From Miltoncostaea oceani (GTDB taxonomy: Bacteria; Actinomycetota; Thermoleophilia; Miltoncostaeales; Miltoncostaeaceae): 64,000 nucleotides of DNA. Position 1 is the first letter of the stretch; every line of letters starts with the position of its first letter. The stretch is from assembly GCF_018141545.1 (NCBI RefSeq), contig NZ_CP064356.1, positions 2,741,001-2,805,000 of the forward strand, read 5' to 3'. The notes under the pieces are model-generated. The model did not search any database and was not told where the DNA came from. It saw nothing but the letters and a program-made list of their open reading frames with translations. Made by a program: the position numbers and the translations under genes. This document shows positions 49,045-57,426 of this stretch, in pieces.

Positions 49045-50454
49045 CTAGCGTCCGACGACGCCCATGCGGCTGATGATGGTGTCGAGCATCTCGTCGAGAG
49101 TCGTCACCATCCGCGCGGCGGCGTTGTAGGACTTCTGGAACCGGACCATGTCCGACATCTCCTCGTCCAGGTTCACGCCGCTCACGCCGTCGCGGCGTGC
49201 CTGGGCGGCCTCGAGGACCCCCTGCTGGACCTGCGCCATCCGGCCGGCCTGGTCGGTGTCGACGCCGATGCGGGCGACCATCTGCTGGTAGAAGCCGTCG
49301 AGCGTCGTCGTCGAGGTGCCGATGGTCTGCACCACGAACTGCAGCTGCGCGAGGTCGACGGCGTTGTCGGCGCCGGCGGGCAGGTTGCCGGCGGTGTCGC
49401 TCGCGGCGATCGCGTCGACCGACGCGGTGATCGCGGCGGACACCCCGAGCGTCGCGGCGGTGGTGCCGGTGAAGAAGGCCGTGCCGGTGGTGCCGTCGAG
49501 GCCGAAGCCCGCGGCGTGGCGGGTGTTGACGGACGTCGCGACGGCGGCGGCGAGCGTGTCGAGCTGCGCGATGTAGCCGGTCGCGCCGCCGATGACGGTG
49601 TCGCGGATGTCCACGAGGCCGCGGAGGCTGCCGCTGGTGACGGTGGTCGCCACGCCGTTGACGGTGGCGGCGCCGGCGGCGTCGATGGCGAGGGCCCCGA
49701 CGGTGTCGGTGGTGCCGTCCACGAGGAGCTGGGAGCCGACGGCGATGGAGACCTTGCCGTTGGCGCCCGGCTCGGTGACCGTCACGTTCGCGAACCCGGC
49801 GATCTGGTCGATCAGCACGTCGCGCTGGTCGCGGAGGTCGTTCGGCTCCTGGCCGACGGCGACGACCATCGCGATCTGCTTGTTCAGCTCGTTGACCTGG
49901 CCGGCGAGCTCGTTGACGCGCTGGACGCCGAGGCCGATGCGGGTGTCCGCCTCGCTCCGCGACGCGGTGAGCTGCGCGCTGACGTCGTTGAAGCCCTGGG
50001 CGAGCGCCTGGCCGGCGTGCCGGACGGTCTCGCGGGCCGCGGCGGAGTCGGGCTGCAGCGACAGCGCCTGCCACGAGCCCCAGTACTGGCTGAGGAGGTG
50101 CGTGAGGCCGGTGTCGCCGGGCTCGTCGATGATGGTGTCGATCGTCGAGAGGGCGTCGGCCTTCGCCGAGTAGTTGCCGACGTCGGCGCTGGTCGCCCGG
50201 TAGTTGAGGTCGACGAACTGGTCGCGGAGCCGGGCGTGCTGGGTCGCGACGACGCCGGTGCCGAGCTGCCCGGGGCCGACCGGCATGTTGAGCGCCGGGT
50301 AGGGCGTCGGCGTGTTCGCGGCCATGTCGACGCGCTGGCGCGAGTAGCCGGGCGTGGTCGCGTTCGTCAGGTTGTGCGAGACCGTGTTGAGGGCCCGCTG
50401 CTGGGTGACGACGCCGCTGAGCGCGACGTTCAGGCCGAAGAAGGTGGATGCCAT
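49045..50454 (-). CDS. flgK: Hook-associated protein FlgK
   Basis: A 469-residue junction protein (HAP1) that starts at the hook. N-terminal axial motif: VSHNLTNATTPGYSRQRVDM (about 25-44), and LNYRATSADVGNYSAKADAL (about 71-90). C-terminal helix: VNLDEEMSDMVRFQKSYNAA (about 425-444), the family signature, ending DTIISRMGVVGR. The Ala/Thr/Val-rich middle is the D2 domain. It is separated from flgL by 10 bp. Confidence 0.96.
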   Translation of the reverse strand: MASTFFGLNVALSGVVTQQRALNTVSHNLTNATTPGYSRQRVDMAANTPTPYPALNMPVGPGQLGTGVVATQHARLRDQFVDLNYRATSADVGNYSAKADALSTIDTIIDEPGDTGLTHLLSQYWGSWQALSLQPDSAAARETVRHAGQALAQGFNDVSAQLTASRSEADTRIGLGVQRVNELAGQVNELNKQIAMVVAVGQEPNDLRDQRDVLIDQIAGFANVTVTEPGANGKVSIAVGSQLLVDGTTDTVGALAIDAAGAATVNGVATTVTSGSLRGLVDIRDTVIGGATGYIAQLDTLAAAVATSVNTRHAAGFGLDGTTGTAFFTGTTAATLGVSAAITASVDAIAASDTAGNLPAGADNAVDLAQLQFVVQTIGTSTTTLDGFYQQMVARIGVDTDQAGRMAQVQQGVLEAAQARRDGVSGVNLDEEMSDMVRFQKSYNAAARMVTTLDEMLDTIISRMGVVGR

Positions 50455-50466
50455 CGCCGTCGTCCC

Positions 50467-50973
50467 CTACGCGGCCGTGTTGAGGAGCATCGGGACGGCG
50501 GGCGCGTCGGCCGCCCGGCCGCCGGTCGCGCTGTAGGCGCGGTGGGCGGTGCGCGGGTCGGGCCGGGCGAGGCTGCGGATCGAGAGGTCGAGCAGGTCGA
50601 GCTCCTGCCGCACGAGCTGCCCGTTGATGGTGTTGGCGAGCTCGAGGTCGCGCACCAGCGTCTCGACGCGCTCGACGCGGGGGGCGATCAGCGAGCGCTC
50701 GTCGTGGGCGAGGACCTCGCGCAGCGCCGACCAGCGGGTGGCGGCCAGCCCGACCTCGTCGGCGAGCGCCTCGGCGGCGGCGGCCCGGGCCTTCTCGATG
50801 CCCGCCATGCGGCGGATCTCGAGCTCGATCTCGGCGGCGACGGCGTCGACGTCGGCGTGGCGGCCCTCGATGATCGCGGGGCGCTGGCGGAGCACCAGGT
50901 CGAGCAGCAGCTCCTGGGCGCGGACGAGGTCGGCGAGCCGGTCGGCGAGTTCCTGTGCGGCGGGCCGGATCAC
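50467..50973 (-). CDS. FlgN-like export chaperone
   Basis: A 168-residue helical protein (AQELADRLADLVRAQELLLD, then IELEIRRMAGIEKARAAAAE, then ELANTINGQLVRQELDLLDL). Its NGQLVRQELDLLDLSI end resembles FlgN, the chaperone for FlgK and FlgL, which are encoded directly downstream. The GTG start at 50971-50973 overlaps the upstream yvyF-like gene (GTGA). FlgN proteins are poorly conserved, so the name rests on location, size and the Asn-Gly motif. Confidence 0.75.
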   Translation of the reverse strand: MIRPAAQELADRLADLVRAQELLLDLVLRQRPAIIEGRHADVDAVAAEIELEIRRMAGIEKARAAAAEALADEVGLAATRWSALREVLAHDERSLIAPRVERVETLVRDLELANTINGQLVRQELDLLDLSIRSLARPDPRTAHRAYSATGGRAADAPAVPMLLNTAA

Positions 50974-51341
50974 GACGTCCGCGTCCTCATGCCGAGCGGG
51001 CGCGGCGCCGACGGGCGAGCGGCGTCCACGGGGGCGGGGCCGGCGGCCTCGCGGGCCGCGAGGTCGCGGCGGATGCGCTCCTTGAGCTCCTCGTCCTCCA
51101 TCGATGCGGTGGCGGCGCCGACGAACTCGAGCCGGCCCTCGCGGACGAAGGCCATGATGAGCGACTCCTCGACACCGGTGGACTGGGCGGCGTCGGCGAC
51201 GGACGCGCCGCGGTTGTCGAGCAGCCACTCCCGGACGTCCTGGTAGCGGCGCTCGCGGAGGTCGATGCAGTCGGCGCAGTAGCCGCGGGGCAGGAACGCG
51301 AACAGCCCGCCGCAGCCCTTGCACGATTCGACGGGGCTCAT
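50970..51341 (-). CDS. YvyF-like flagellar operon protein (TIGR03826 type)
   Basis: A 123-residue protein with a zinc-ribbon-like start (CKGCGGLF, then YCADC), followed by a winged-helix-like segment (YQDVREWLLDNRGASVADAA and EESLIMAFVREGRLEF). This is the pattern of YvyF, which lies between comF and flgM in Bacillus. Its exact role is not established; it is thought to be a flagellar regulator. Here it sits between flgJ-like and flgN-like genes with 4-bp overlaps on both sides. No flgM was recognised beside it. Confidence 0.8.
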   Translation of the reverse strand: MSPVESCKGCGGLFAFLPRGYCADCIDLRERRYQDVREWLLDNRGASVADAAQSTGVEESLIMAFVREGRLEFVGAATASMEDEELKERIRRDLAAREAAGPAPVDAARPSAPRPLGMRTRTS

Positions 51342-51622
51342 GCGGCACCCCCGCCCATCTGGCGCTCGATGACGTCGGCGAGGCCGATGCCGCCGGAGCG
51401 GGAGATCTGGTCGCCGAGCTTCTCGGTCATGAGGCCGGTGTAGAGCGGGTTGCCCTTGGCGACCTCGGTGCTCTTCATCATCTCCTCGACGAGCATCGAC
51501 ATGAAGACGCCCTCGAAGGCCTCGGCGGCCTCGCGGATCTTCGGGTCGGAGGTGGTCGCGGCGGCGGCGGGCGCGGCGGCGGGGGGCGCGGCGGCGGTCA
51601 GGCCGGCGACGGCGGTGCTCAT
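51338..51622 (-). CDS. FlgJ-like rod-binding protein (without peptidoglycan hydrolase domain)
   Basis: A 94-residue protein containing the FlgJ N-terminal rod-binding domain: IREAAEAFEGVFMSMLVEEM (about 29-48) and LMTEKLGDQISRSGGIGLAD (about 64-83), with the short GGIGLAD end. The muramidase domain of enteric FlgJ is absent, as in most Gram-positives. It caps rod growth. It overlaps flgG and the yvyF-like gene by 4 bp each. Confidence 0.88.
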   Translation of the reverse strand: MSTAVAGLTAAAPPAAAPAAAATTSDPKIREAAEAFEGVFMSMLVEEMMKSTEVAKGNPLYTGLMTEKLGDQISRSGGIGLADVIERQMGGGAA

Positions 51623-52374
51623 CGGCGCAGCCCGTTCGCCATGCCCATCATCTCGTCGCTCGCCATGACCACCTTGCTCGACGCCTCGAAGGCGCGCTGC
51701 GTGGTGATCAGCGAGATCATCTCGGTGCCGACGTTGACGTTCGACGCCTCGAGGGTCCCCTGGGTGAGGGGTCCGCGTCCGGCGGTGCCGGGGGCGCCGA
51801 GGCTCGCGGCCCCGGAGTTGGCGGATGCGGTGAAGAGGTTGCCGCCGGCCGCCAGCAACCCGGAGGGGTTGGTGAAGGAGGCGGTCTGGATGGTGCCGAG
51901 CGTCGTGATCTTCCCGGCGACGGTGGCGGTGACGGAGCCGTCGGGCGAGATCGTCAGGTCGCCGGCGCCGGCGGGCACCTGGATGCGGGGCTGCAGCAGC
52001 TCGCCGGTCGGGGTGCCGATGCGTCCGTTCGCGTCGACCTGGAGGTTCCCGGCGCGGGTGTAGGCGAGCGTCCCGTCGGGGCGCGTCACCTGGAAGAAGC
52101 CCTCGCCCTGGATCGCGACGTCCATGTCGCGCCCGGTGTTCTGGAGGCCGCCCTGCTCGTGTTCCTTGTTGACGCGGCCGGGGGCGGCGCCGAGGCCGAC
52201 CTGGCCGGTGCCGCCGCCGGGCAGCTGGAAGGGCTGGTAGGCGAGGTCCACCAGGTCGAGGCGGTCGCGCTTGTAGCCGGAGGTGGTGGCGTTCGCCAGG
52301 TTGTTGGCGACCACGTCCATGCTGGTCTGCTGGGCGGTCATGCCCGATGCAGCCGAGTACAGAGCGTCCATCAT
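51619..52374 (-). CDS. flgG: Distal rod protein FlgG
   Basis: A 251-residue distal rod protein. The N-terminal signature ALYSAASGMTAQQTSMDVVA and NNLANATTSGYKRDRLDL are intact; the middle contains GFFQVTRPDGTLAYTRAGNL (about 93-112), diagnostic of FlgG/FlgF; the C-terminus has ASNVNVGTEMISLITTQRAF (about 211-230). The SD-like GGAGG lies about 12 bases before the ATGATG start. A hairpin lies in the 164-bp gap to flgF. Confidence 0.93.
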   Translation of the reverse strand: MMDALYSAASGMTAQQTSMDVVANNLANATTSGYKRDRLDLVDLAYQPFQLPGGGTGQVGLGAAPGRVNKEHEQGGLQNTGRDMDVAIQGEGFFQVTRPDGTLAYTRAGNLQVDANGRIGTPTGELLQPRIQVPAGAGDLTISPDGSVTATVAGKITTLGTIQTASFTNPSGLLAAGGNLFTASANSGAASLGAPGTAGRGPLTQGTLEASNVNVGTEMISLITTQRAFEASSKVVMASDEMMGMANGLRR

Positions 52375-52452
52375 CTGCCCATCAGCCTCCGTGTCGTCAT
52401 GCGTGACGGCGGGGCCGGCGGAGAGTCCGTTGCGAGCGGGGCGGTGCGGGGT

Positions 52453-52478
52453 GGGGGCCGTCGATCCGTCGGGCCCCC
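52453..52478 (-). terminator. Possible attenuating hairpin between flgF and flgG
   Basis: GGGGGCC and GGCCCCC flank a 12-base loop in the otherwise unfilled 164-bp gap. It could reduce read-through from flgF into flgG or stabilise the RNA. Confidence 0.4.
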
Positions 52479-52538
52479 GGAGCTTCCGTCACGTCGGGAC
52501 GGTCCGGCTCGGGTCATCTGCTCGCGCTGTGGCTCTCG

Positions 52539-53273
52539 TTATCCGACCGCACCCACCTTCGAGATCGAGGCCTGGAGGGCCTCGTCGTGTGACTGGACCG
52601 CCTTCTGGTTCGACTCGAACGACCGCATCACGCGGATCAGATCGACCATCTCGGTGACCACGTTGACCGTGCTCGACTCGAGGTGGTTCTGTCGGACCTC
52701 CGCCGTCGGCGCGCCCTTCGGCGTGCCGGTCAGCAGGTTCTGGCTCATCTGCTGGATCGACGCGGGGTCGAGTGCCGTGAGCATCAGGCGCCCGCGGACC
52801 ACACCCCCCTGCGTGATCGAGCCGTCGATCCCGACCTTCAGCTCGCCACGGTCCAGCGTGATCGGCCGGCCGTTGTCGCCGAGGACGGCGTTGCCGTCCT
52901 TCGTCACGAGCCGGCCCGCGGTGTCGAGGCCGAACGAGCCGTCGCGCGTGTAGCGGCGGCCGGCGGGGGTGTCGACGGTGAAGTGGCCGTCGCCGACGAG
53001 CGCCATGTCGAGCGTGTTGCCGGTGAACCTCAGCGCGCCCTGGGAGTCGATCATCGAGATCCCCTCCACCTGGGCGCCCATCGTCAGCGGACCGACGTCG
53101 GCCGTGCCGGGCATCCCCTGGCTCTTGAGGAGCATCTCCTGGAAGGGCGAGGCGACCGACTCGCTGCGCTTGAAGCCGGTGGTCGTGGCGTTCGCCAGGT
53201 TGTTGGCGATCACGTCCTGGCGTGCGCTCTCGGCGAGCAGTCCGCTCGCCGCGATGTAGATCCCTCTGATCAC
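52539..53273 (-). CDS. flgF: Proximal rod protein FlgF
   Basis: A 244-residue rod protein of the FlgF type: GIYIAASGLLAESARQDVIA at the N-terminus, NNLANATTTGFKRSESVASP, then GDGHFTVDTPAGRRYTRDGS (about 92-111) and a C-terminal STVNVVTEMVDLIRVMRSFE (about 203-222). The GTG start at 53271-53273 has a GGAAGG ribosome binding site. It heads the operon flgF-flgG-flgJ-yvyF-flgN-flgK-flgL, with a sigma-28-like promoter upstream. FlgF and FlgG are paralogues; the order and start favour FlgF here. Confidence 0.88.
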   Translation of the reverse strand: MIRGIYIAASGLLAESARQDVIANNLANATTTGFKRSESVASPFQEMLLKSQGMPGTADVGPLTMGAQVEGISMIDSQGALRFTGNTLDMALVGDGHFTVDTPAGRRYTRDGSFGLDTAGRLVTKDGNAVLGDNGRPITLDRGELKVGIDGSITQGGVVRGRLMLTALDPASIQQMSQNLLTGTPKGAPTAEVRQNHLESSTVNVVTEMVDLIRVMRSFESNQKAVQSHDEALQASISKVGAVG

Positions 53274-53307
53274 ACCGGGCCTTCCGTGGAGAATCCGTTC
53301 GCAGGGC

Positions 53308-53335
53308 CTATCGGCACGGCCCGTGCGCCACTTGA
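53308..53335 (-). promoter_or_regulatory. Sigma-28-like promoter for the flgF-flgL operon
   Basis: Minus strand: TCAA (53332-53335), a 16-bp spacer, then GCCGATAG (53308-53315). Rod genes are usually early genes, so a sigma-28 site here would be unusual; the operon also contains the late genes flgK and flgL. Confidence 0.65.
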
Positions 53336-53383
53336 CCCCCGGGCGCTTCAGGACGGGGGCGCCACGGACGACACAGTGGGGGC

Positions 53384-54934
53384 ATGTCGACCTCCGTCAC
53401 CCCCGGCGCGCCCGCGCCCGCGGGACCCGCGCCCGCGGCCCCCGTCGCCGCGGCGGGCGCCCCCGGCGCGGTCGTCACCGACCGCCCCCTCCCGGTCTCC
53501 CCCGGCCAGGCGCTGGCGGCACGCGTGCTCGCGGTGCAGGCGGGGATGGTCGAGCTGTCCCTCGCCGGCGGCACCGTGACCGCCGCGAGCGACCTGCCGC
53601 TCGAGCCGGGCCAGACGCTGCGCCTCGTGGTCGGGGAGGCCGGCGCCGACCGGGTGACGTTGCGCCTGCAGCCCGACGCGCCCGGTCCCGGCGGCTCCCC
53701 GGGCGCCGCCGCGGCGGCCGCCGCCGCCCGGGCGACCCCCGCGGGGGCCCTCGCCGCCGCGGGCATCCCCGCCGCCGCGGCCTCCGCCCTGCTCGCCGCC
53801 CTCGCCGAGGCGGGCGCCGCACCCGGCGACGGCGCGGCCGCCACCGCCCTCGCCACCCGCGCCGCCGCGGCGGGCGTGGGGACCCCGGCGACGGCGGCGG
53901 CCTTCGCCCGCCTCGACGCCGCCGGCCTCCCCACCACCCCCGCCTCCGTCGCCGGCCTCGCCCGACTCCTCGACGGCGCCCCCCTCGGCCGCGCCATCGC
54001 CACCCTCCTCGACGGCGCCGCCGCGGCAGCGGCGGCGGGAGGCCCTCCGACGGGTCCCGCCCCCGGTCCCGGTGGCCTCGCGTCCCCCGCCGCCGGGGGA
54101 TGGTCCAATTGGACCAACGGCGCGGGTCCAATTGGACCATCCCCCCAGAACCCCGTTCCCATGGGCGTTCCCGGGCCGATGTCCAATCGGGTCGACCCCG
54201 GTGGTCCATTTGGACCCCACCCCGCGACACCCGGCCCGGGGGGCCCGGCGACCCCCATCACCGCCGCGATCCTCGGGGCGCTCGCCGACCTGACGGAGGG
54301 CATCGGGACGGGGGCGACGTCGGGGAGCGCCGAGCTGCTGCGCCGTGCGATCTCCGACCTCGGGGGGAACCTCGAGGCGCGCCTCGCCGCCGGCGACCCA
54401 CCCGACGCCCCCCCGCTGCGGGCCCTGCTGCACGCCCTCGCCACCCACCCGGGAACCGACGCCGCCCTCGCCCGCTCGGCGACCGGCATCGCCGACGGGC
54501 TCGCCGCGCAGGGGCTGGCGGGCGCGACGATCCCCCCTCCCGGCGCCGCCGCACCCGACCCCGCCCAGCAGGGCGCCTACCTCCAGGTCCCCCTCCCCGG
54601 CGGCGGCACCGCCGAGGTGCGGGTCGCGCCCGACGGCGGCCACGACGCCGGCGACGGCCGTGAACGCCCCCGGCGCCTCGCCTTCCTGCTGCACCTGTCG
54701 GCGCTCGGACCCGTGATGATCGAGGCCACCGCCGGTGGCGGGGCGGTCGACGCCACCGTCCGCGTCGGCACCGACGAGGCCCGCCGCTTCCTCGCCCCCC
54801 TCGCCGGCGACCTCGCCGCGTCGCTGCGCCGGGCGGCGCCCGCCGCGTCGGTGAGCGTGGAGCGCCTCCCGGGCCCGGCCCCCGAGCGCCTCCTCGCCCC
54901 ACCGCCCCCCTCCGGCCTGGACCTGTCGGCGTGA
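53384..54934 (+). CDS. FliK-like hook-length control protein
   Basis: A 516-residue Pro/Ala/Gly-rich protein with a compact C-terminal domain (about 395-500; PLPGGGTAEVRVAPDGG, LAFLLHLSALGPVMIEATAG, VGTDEARRFLAPLAGDLAAS) that fits the FliK hook-length domain, where GPVxIE and LxxxLxxLxxxL are typical. The N-terminal two thirds form the long flexible ruler part. Residues about 239-278 are encoded by four units of the 23-bp repeat, reading as WSNWTNGAGPIGPSP and similar. It is divergent from flgF, and its stop overlaps the fhlB gene by 4 bp. FliK is otherwise absent from the window. Confidence 0.8.
   Translation: MSTSVTPGAPAPAGPAPAAPVAAAGAPGAVVTDRPLPVSPGQALAARVLAVQAGMVELSLAGGTVTAASDLPLEPGQTLRLVVGEAGADRVTLRLQPDAPGPGGSPGAAAAAAAARATPAGALAAAGIPAAAASALLAALAEAGAAPGDGAAATALATRAAAAGVGTPATAAAFARLDAAGLPTTPASVAGLARLLDGAPLGRAIATLLDGAAAAAAAGGPPTGPAPGPGGLASPAAGGWSNWTNGAGPIGPSPQNPVPMGVPGPMSNRVDPGGPFGPHPATPGPGGPATPITAAILGALADLTEGIGTGATSGSAELLRRAISDLGGNLEARLAAGDPPDAPPLRALLHALATHPGTDAALARSATGIADGLAAQGLAGATIPPPGAAAPDPAQQGAYLQVPLPGGGTAEVRVAPDGGHDAGDGRERPRRLAFLLHLSALGPVMIEATAGGGAVDATVRVGTDEARRFLAPLAGDLAASLRRAAPAASVSVERLPGPAPERLLAPPPPSGLDLSA
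54102..54216. repeat. 23-bp repeat units inside the fliK-like gene
   Basis: GGTCCAATTGGACC at 54102-54115 and 54125-54138 are perfect palindromes 23 bp apart. A second pair at 54180 (diverged) and 54203-54216 (GGTCCATTTGGACC) is also 23 bp apart. They lie in the low-complexity ruler region and keep the reading frame open. Confidence 0.92.
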
Positions 54935-55245
54935 GCGGCCCCGGCCGCCCACCCCGGGAACGCCGGCCGATGGCGGTCGCGTTGCGGTACTCGCGTGACG
55001 AGGCCCCCGCCCCACGGGTGACGGCCGCGGGGTCCGGCCCGGTCGCCGAGCGGATCCTCGAGCTCGCCCGCGCCGAGGGCATCCCCCTCCGGGAGGACCC
55101 CGACCTCGTCGCGGCGCTCGCCGCCCTCGACCTCGGCGCGATGATCCCCGCGGAGCTCTACGACGTCATCGCGGAGGTGCTGGCCTGGGCCTACCGCGCC
55201 AACACCGCGTACGCGTCGACGACCCGGGGCCTCGCCGGGCCGTGA
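54931..55245 (+). CDS. Standalone FlhB C-terminal-like protein (FhlB)
   Basis: A 104-residue soluble protein matching the cytoplasmic domain of the export switch protein FlhB: AVALRYSRDEAPAPRVTAAG (about 15-34), AERILELARAEGIPLREDPD and IPAELYDVIAEVLAWAYRAN (about 73-92). The transmembrane part and the NPTH autocleavage motif are absent. Such FhlB proteins can partly replace the FlhB C-domain in setting export specificity together with FliK, which precedes it with a 4-bp overlap (GTGA). The pairing with fliK is functionally apt. Confidence 0.88.
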   Translation: MSGPGRPPRERRPMAVALRYSRDEAPAPRVTAAGSGPVAERILELARAEGIPLREDPDLVAALAALDLGAMIPAELYDVIAEVLAWAYRANTAYASTTRGLAGP

Positions 55246-55260
55246 CGGACCGGGATCCGG

Positions 55261-56267
55261 TCAGCGGGCCCCCGTCGCCCGCAGCCGCCGCGCCACCAGC
55301 ACCCCCAGCCCCACGAGACCGAGGCCGGCGAGCACCACCGCGAGCGCCGCGCCCGTGGCGGACCCCACGCCACGGCGATGAGGACCACCCAGAACGCGCC
55401 CCCCGCCGCGGCGAGCCAGACGAGGACGTCGGAGTCGAGCGCCGCCGCCGCGAGGAACGCGGCGACGACCACGCCGGCGAGCACGACGTGCCACACCGAG
55501 AACGACGCGAGGTCGTCGCCGGCGAAGACCACCGCCGCGTAGCCGCCCACGGTCGCCCACACGGCGGCGTACCGGCAGCCGGCGGGGTCGCGCGAGCTCA
55601 GGACCCACGCGACGACCGCGGCGGCGACGGCCTCGCCGAGCAGCACCCAGCCGAGGCGCTCCGGCCCCGCCGCCGGGGCGTCCCAGAGGCCGGCGAGGAA
55701 CGCGAGCGCCACCCCGAGGGCGGCGAGCGCGGCGGGGACCCCCACCCAGAGCAGCCGCGTGCTCCCGGTCACTCGGTGCAGGAGGACGGCGATGGCCACG
55801 CCGACGAGGGCGGTGACGGCGACCCCCGCGGCGGCGCCGCGCGCCGTGTCGGTCCAGCCCCAGGCCGCCCCCGACACCCCGGACGCGACGGCGAACGCCA
55901 CGTAGCCGACGAGACCGGCGAGGTCCACCTGCCACCACGGCGCGCGGCGGCGGGCGAGCCCCAGGCACGCGACGAACGCCGCGAGCGGGAACGCGAAGGG
56001 AGCGACCACCCGGACGGCCCGGGGCAGGTCGTCGTGGACCGTGCCGTACGCGATCGCCAGGCCCACCAGCACGACCACCGCGCCGAGCGCGTACAGCACG
56101 CCCGCCGCTCCCGGTCCGCCGCTCACGGGCCCGCGGTCGCGGGCGAGCACCCGCAGGACGTCGTCGCGCGTGACCTCGCCGGCGTCGAGGGCCCGCGCCA
56201 GTCGGGCGAGCAGCGGCGCGCCGTCGCCCGGTTCCACGCCCCGTGGGTCGCCCTCGTTCCCGTGCAT
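55261..56267 (-). CDS. DUF2157-like polytopic membrane protein, C-terminal frameshift
   Basis: About 335 residues if one base is restored. The N-terminal 45 residues are soluble (LLARLARALDAGEVTRDDVL), followed by about nine hydrophobic helices, as in DUF2157-type membrane proteins. Near 55363-55366 a run of four C (plus strand) breaks the frame; adding one base continues into a final transmembrane helix (LAVVLAGLGLVGLGVLVARR) and the stop at 55261. Without it, the tail turns Arg-rich and overruns the fhlB gene. A sequencing indel in the homopolymer is the simplest explanation. Start ATG 56267. Confidence 0.7.
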
Positions 56268-56388
56268 CACCGGATGCTCCCACGACGGGCGGGCGACCCC
56301 ATCCGCGATCCACCACACCCCGGCACGGCCGGGCCGCACCCCGCGTGCGCGGCCGGGACACCACCCCGCGCCGCGCTACGTTAGGCCG

Positions 56389-57426
56389 ATGACGTCCACC
56401 GTCACCTTCGGCGACCTGGGGCGCGACCCCGGCGACGTCGCGCGCGGGCTGGTCGCGTGGGTCCGCGGCGACCCCGCGGAGGCGGTCGTCCAGACCCTCG
56501 CCTTCTCGGGGCGGGAGCTGACGAACCGGCGGTACACCCTCTGGATCTGGGCGGGCCGCACCGCCGCGTCGGAGCCGGCCTGGGTGCTGCCGACGACGGC
56601 GGCGGGGGCGTCGGCGTTCGTGCCCCGCGGCCCCGCGACGGTGCTGCTCCAGTGCCTCGACACCGCCGTCGAGCTCGGCGCCGACCCGGCCCTGATGCGC
56701 CTGGAGGACTGGCGCGGCCACGTCTGCCTCGTCGCCCCCGGCATGATCGAGGGCCCCCTCGCGGCCGAGGTCGTCGCGGAGGACCACCCGCCGCCGGACC
56801 GCGCCGCGCTCGCGACCCTGCCGGCCGACGTCGTCGTCGGCGGCCCGCCGATCCCCCTGCCCGACGGCGAGGGCTGGCGCGGCGGGCCCGTCGCGGAGGT
56901 CGCCGCCGAGCTCGGCGCCCACCCCGTCCAGGTCGCGCTCGCCCTGCTCGTCAGCAAGGTCCGCCTCGCGACGTTCGCCGACGACCCGTCGTCGTACCTC
57001 GGTCAGCTCCGCGGCTGGGGCGTCGTCGGCGACCGCCGGGGGCCGCCCCCACCCCCGCCGCCGAGCCTCGAGATCGCCGACGACCCCGACCCGCGGCGGC
57101 GGCACGCCCGCACGGTGCTGCAGCGGTTGCTGCGCATGGGGAAGGTGGGGCCGGGCTACCACACGGAGATCTCGCACTTCTCCCGCGGGGCGGCGGTGCA
57201 CGAGCGGCACCAGGCCCACGAGGTCGCCGAGGCCCTCCTGCGCGCCGGGCTGCTCGGCGAGAAGCCGAGCGTCGGGCAGCGCCACATCTACCTCAACGTC
57301 CGCGCCCTCCCCGACATCCACGCACTGATCGACCGGGGCGAGACACGTGACCCGCACCTCGCGGCGCTGTGGACCGCACCCGCACCCGGCGACGCGGCTA
57401 CGGCGCCTCCGGCACCGTCACCGTGA
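56389..57426 (+). CDS. Hypothetical protein with C-terminal winged-helix-like region
   Basis: A 345-residue soluble protein. The first 140 residues are mixed alpha/beta with WxWxGRTAASEPAWVLPTTA; after a Pro-rich linker, the C-terminal part (about 240-330) looks like a winged-helix fold (GPGYHTEISHFSRGAAVHER, then HEVAEALLRAGLLGEKPSVG, then RHIYLNVRALPDIHALIDRG). No known family is recognised. The -10-like TACGTT lies just upstream of ATG 56389, so the mRNA may be leaderless. The 3' end overlaps the convergent small gene by 29 bp. Confidence 0.65.
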   Translation: MTSTVTFGDLGRDPGDVARGLVAWVRGDPAEAVVQTLAFSGRELTNRRYTLWIWAGRTAASEPAWVLPTTAAGASAFVPRGPATVLLQCLDTAVELGADPALMRLEDWRGHVCLVAPGMIEGPLAAEVVAEDHPPPDRAALATLPADVVVGGPPIPLPDGEGWRGGPVAEVAAELGAHPVQVALALLVSKVRLATFADDPSSYLGQLRGWGVVGDRRGPPPPPPPSLEIADDPDPRRRHARTVLQRLLRMGKVGPGYHTEISHFSRGAAVHERHQAHEVAEALLRAGLLGEKPSVGQRHIYLNVRALPDIHALIDRGETRDPHLAALWTAPAPGDAATAPPAPSP

